Below are positions 17,233 to 19,665 of a stretch of 19,665 bases of DNA, one piece after another. Source of the DNA: Fulvivirga aurantia (GTDB lineage: Bacteria > Bacteroidota > Bacteroidia > Cytophagales > Cyclobacteriaceae); NCBI RefSeq assembly GCF_009711475.1, contig NZ_SMMD01000924.1, positions 1 to 19,665 of the forward strand, given 5' to 3'. Numbering within the stretch: the first letter of the stretch is position 1; every line of letters begins with the position of its first letter. Both the position numbers and the translations under genes were made by a program. The notes beneath the pieces are model-generated. The model saw only the letters and a list, made by a program, of their open reading frames with translations, was not told where the DNA came from and ran no database searches.

Positions 17233-18280
17233 AGAGAAAAAGGTCAGGCGGCTTTCAAGGTTTAGCCTGACCACTCTTATTGCTGTTTATTTCTTAATTC
17301 TCGTTGGCGGGATAGTTCGTAGTACGGGAAGTGGAATGGGATGTCCGGATTGGCCTAAGTGTTTTGGACAGTGGGTACCTCCAACGGAAGTTTCACAATT
17401 ACCTTCTGACTACAAAGAGATTTATTCGGCACAACGTCAGGAAAAGAATAAGCGATTTGCAAAATATTTAACAGCTTTTGGATTCGAGGATACTGCAAAG
17501 AAAATCTTAGAAGACGAATCGATAAAAGAAGAAGCTGACTTTAATAGTTTTAAAACCTGGACTGAATATATAAATAGGCTTATTGGTGTACTGATAGGTT
17601 TGTTTATAATAGGTACATTTTGGTACTCCATACCATTTTTGAAAACGAATAAAACCATATTTTTCACAGCCATGGCTACATTACTGTTAGTCATATTTCA
17701 AGGGTGGATTGGTTCTATCGTGGTATCAACCAACCTTTTACCGTGGATGATTACTATCCATATGTTTATTGCCTTGATAATTGTTGCACTGTTGGTTTTT
17801 ATTGTTTTTAAGACAAAGACACATTGGCATCTAGAGGGTAAATCTTTAAGCAAACTATTACCGTTTACTGTAGGCATATGTCTGATACTTTCATTGGTGC
17901 AAATTGCCATGGGTACTCAGGTTAGAGAGGCCATTGATCAGATCGCAATAGCCATTGGAGAAAGCAACCGATCAAGTTGGGTAAAGGAATTAGGAACAAC
18001 CTTCATAATACACAGGTCTTTCTCATGGGTGATAATAGCGGCTCATGCATTTTTAGTTTATTTATTGGGCAAGGAACACTTAAGACTGGCATCTGTTAAA
18101 TTATTAGTTTCAGTGATCATATTGTCAGTGATTACAGGCGTATCCCTCAATTATTTAGGATTTCCTGCAATTGCTCAGCCAATGCATTTATTACTAGGAA
18201 CCATGGCCTTCGGGATTCAGTTTTTAGTATTTTTGCAGCTAATTAGTGCAAGGTATAAATTTTCGGAGGTGAGGACATGA
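17219..18280 (+). CDS. ctaA: Haem A synthase, CtaA/COX15 family
   Basis: CtaA oxidises the C8 methyl of haem O to a formyl group, giving haem A for the oxidase. The 353-residue membrane protein has about eight helices. Its first periplasmic loop begins with RSTGSGMGCPDWPKCFGQW, holding the Cys42/Cys48 pair. His181, His265 (HRSFSW), His276 and His323 (AQPMHLLLG) are candidate haem ligands. The usual E-x-x-H motif of the first half reads E116-Y-I-N119 here, so an Asn stands where a haem-ligand His is expected. The first loop is also long: 68 residues separate Cys48 from Glu116. The start overlaps the end of coxA by 14 bases. No other Met occurs before residue 40, which supports the overlap and suggests coupled translation. 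Confidence 0.93.
   Translation: MIKNKEKKVRRLSRFSLTTLIAVYFLILVGGIVRSTGSGMGCPDWPKCFGQWVPPTEVSQLPSDYKEIYSAQRQEKNKRFAKYLTAFGFEDTAKKILEDESIKEEADFNSFKTWTEYINRLIGVLIGLFIIGTFWYSIPFLKTNKTIFFTAMATLLLVIFQGWIGSIVVSTNLLPWMITIHMFIALIIVALLVFIVFKTKTHWHLEGKSLSKLLPFTVGICLILSLVQIAMGTQVREAIDQIAIAIGESNRSSWVKELGTTFIIHRSFSWVIIAAHAFLVYLLGKEHLRLASVKLLVSVIILSVITGVSLNYLGFPAIAQPMHLLLGTMAFGIQFLVFLQLISARYKFSEVRT
18265..18276 (+). promoter_or_regulatory. Strong Shine-Dalgarno site before ctaB
   Basis: GGAGGTGAGG lies 5-7 bases ahead of the ctaB ATG, inside the last codons of ctaA. Most other genes in this window lack a purine-rich site, as is usual in Bacteroidota. Together with the ATGA overlap, this helps fix the ctaB start. 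Confidence 0.6.
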
Positions 18281-19167
18281 TTACGAGTTCGGCAAACGAT
18301 ACAGCAATGTTAGTAGAAAAGGCAAAGGCTTTTTACGAATTAGTTAAGTTTAGGCTGTCATTCCTGGTAGCTTTTTCTTGTGGTTTCGGGTACATGTTAG
18401 GGGCAAGAGGAGTAATTGACTGGGTTCACTTCGCTATGTTATGTCTGGGTGGCTTTCTGGTTTCTGGGGCATCAATTACAATTAATCAAATTATAGAAAA
18501 AGACCTTGACAAACTTATGTCAAGGACGATGAATAGACCATTACCGACTGGTAGAGTTTCTCATAACGAGGCTTTAACTTTTGCTATTGTCATTGGTTTG
18601 ATGGGCTTAACTATTTTGATGGTTTATACTAACCTCATCACAGTGCTCCTGTCAATTTTATCTATGATCTTATACAGCTTTGTTTATACACCACTCAAGC
18701 GAGTTGGGCCTATTGCTGTATTTGTTGGAGCAATACCAGGTGCATTGCCTCCTTTATTAGGTTGGACCGCTGCTACTGGACACATTAGTTACGAGGCCTT
18801 AATAATATTCGGCATTCAGTTTATATGGCAATTCCCGCACTTTTGGGCTATTGCATGGGTAGCAGATGAAGATTATAAAAGAGCAGGATTCAAGCTACTT
18901 CCTTCAGGAGGTAAAAAGGACTTGAATACAGCATTTCAAATAATGATATATACCTTGTTTCTCATACCATTAGGCCTACTGCCTGCAAAATTTGGGATTA
19001 CAGGGATTGATTCTGCAATAGTTGTGACTATTTGCGGGGTACTCTTCTTAAGCCAGACTTTCGTGTTGATGAAAAATGGCAATAGAAAATCTGCCTTAAG
19101 AATAATGTTTGGATCGTTTTTGTATTTGCCAATTGTGCAGATAGCGTATTTGTTGGATAAAGTGTAG
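18277..19167 (+). CDS. ctaB: Protohaem IX farnesyltransferase (haem O synthase)
   Basis: CtaB transfers a farnesyl group to haem B to make haem O, the substrate of CtaA. The 296-residue protein is a UbiA-family prenyltransferase with about nine helices. The first prenyl-diphosphate motif is N70-x3-E74-x3-D78, followed by MSRTMNRPLPTG (81-92). The second acidic motif lies in VADEDYKRAGFKLLPS, which is diagnostic for haem O synthase. YSFVYTPLKR is another family hallmark. The ATG overlaps the ctaA stop (ATGA), so the two enzymes are probably translated together. It ends five bases before coxC. Confidence 0.96.
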   Translation: MITSSANDTAMLVEKAKAFYELVKFRLSFLVAFSCGFGYMLGARGVIDWVHFAMLCLGGFLVSGASITINQIIEKDLDKLMSRTMNRPLPTGRVSHNEALTFAIVIGLMGLTILMVYTNLITVLLSILSMILYSFVYTPLKRVGPIAVFVGAIPGALPPLLGWTAATGHISYEALIIFGIQFIWQFPHFWAIAWVADEDYKRAGFKLLPSGGKKDLNTAFQIMIYTLFLIPLGLLPAKFGITGIDSAIVVTICGVLFLSQTFVLMKNGNRKSALRIMFGSFLYLPIVQIAYLLDKV

Positions 19168-19172
19168 AAGAT

Positions 19173-19665
19173 ATGGCAGAAGAATTCAAATTAGTAGAGG
19201 AGCCTAAGAAGCCGTTATCAATGAACCCAAAGAAGTTTGCTTTGTGGTTATTCATTATTACGGTAATTATGATTTTTGCAGCCCTTACAAGTGCATACAT
19301 CGTAAGGCAGGCAGAAGGAAATTGGTTGGTATTTGATTTACCAATTGAGTTGTGGGTTACATCAGGTATAATTCTATTGAGCAGTGCTACTATGCATTGG
19401 GCATACATTGCAGCTAAGCGAGATGAATTGAGTCAGGTTAAACTGGCATTAGGTGTTACAACCTTTTTAGGTGTAGCGTTCTTGATAGGACAGGTTTATG
19501 CCTGGGGTACATTAGTTAATCATAATGTGTTTTTTGTAGGTAATCCTTCAGGGTCTTTTTTATACGTTTTGACAGGATTACACGGAGTACACCTTATAAG
19601 TGGTATTATATTTCTTATAATTGTTTTAATTTCGACCATGAGGTACAAGGTTCATGCTAAAAATC
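19173..19665 (+). CDS. coxC: Cytochrome c oxidase subunit III (3' end outside window)
   Basis: Subunit III stabilises the oxidase core and its proton uptake. The first 164 codons are visible. After a short charged N-terminus comes MNPKKFALWLFI, then TSAYIVRQAEGNWLVFDLP, then hydrophobic helices with TMHWAY, and the conserved GLHGVHLISG segment. The protein starts straight into a helix, with the shortened five-helix form typical of bacterial oxidases of this type. The ATG is five bases after the ctaB stop. A second subunit III-like gene often follows in Bacteroidota but would lie outside this window. Confidence 0.92.
   Translation, partial: MAEEFKLVEEPKKPLSMNPKKFALWLFIITVIMIFAALTSAYIVRQAEGNWLVFDLPIELWVTSGIILLSSATMHWAYIAAKRDELSQVKLALGVTTFLGVAFLIGQVYAWGTLVNHNVFFVGNPSGSFLYVLTGLHGVHLISGIIFLIIVLISTMRYKVHAKN

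Overview
The window looks like a chromosomal segment from an aerobic member of the Bacteroidota, most likely a marine-type Cytophagales. This rests on an AT-rich composition, an exact match to the Bacteroidota promoter consensus (TTTG-N19-TAnnTTTG) at 5677-5707, few Shine-Dalgarno sites, a TPR-type sensor kinase, and the gene order alternative complex III - cytochrome c oxidase - ctaA - ctaB - coxC typical of that phylum. The genus cannot be fixed from the sequence alone.

Left part (1-5500), signalling and accessory genes. A large hybrid histidine kinase (three PAS domains, HisKA, HATPase, receiver, HPt-like domain) is on the minus strand and runs off the left edge. Diverging from it is a TPR-containing membrane histidine kinase. 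Next is a small two-gene unit: a 55-residue lipoprotein and a 121-residue HepT-like (DUF86-like) protein. The latter keeps the fold's landmarks but has lost the R-x4-H-x-Y active-site motif and has no MntA-type partner. A clean rho-independent terminator at 5445-5479 closes this part.

Right part (5500-19665), one long respiratory operon on the plus strand. A promoter at 5677-5707 precedes actA-actB-actC-actD-actE-actF, which encode alternative complex III (quinol:electron-acceptor oxidoreductase). These are followed by coxB and coxA (subunits II and I of an A-type cytochrome oxidase), ctaA and ctaB (haem A and haem O synthesis) and the start of coxC (subunit III, cut by the right edge). Gaps are short or genes overlap, and I see no terminator between them, so co-transcription is likely.

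The genes work together. ActC and ActF sit in the membrane, with ActC the usual quinol-oxidising subunit. ActB carries the iron-sulfur clusters, and ActA and ActE carry c-type haems. Electrons then pass to CuA in CoxB and on to haem a / a3-CuB in CoxA. CoxB has no fused cytochrome c, while ActA has an extra fused monohaem domain, which fits direct hand-over inside a complex III-oxidase supercomplex as known from Flavobacterium johnsoniae. CtaB and CtaA supply haem A.

I found no mobile elements, CRISPR arrays, tRNA or rRNA genes. The respiratory core is conventional. The points most worth a second look are the degenerate orphan HepT-like protein, the Asn in place of a usual His in CtaA, and several dyad-symmetric sites next to start codons.
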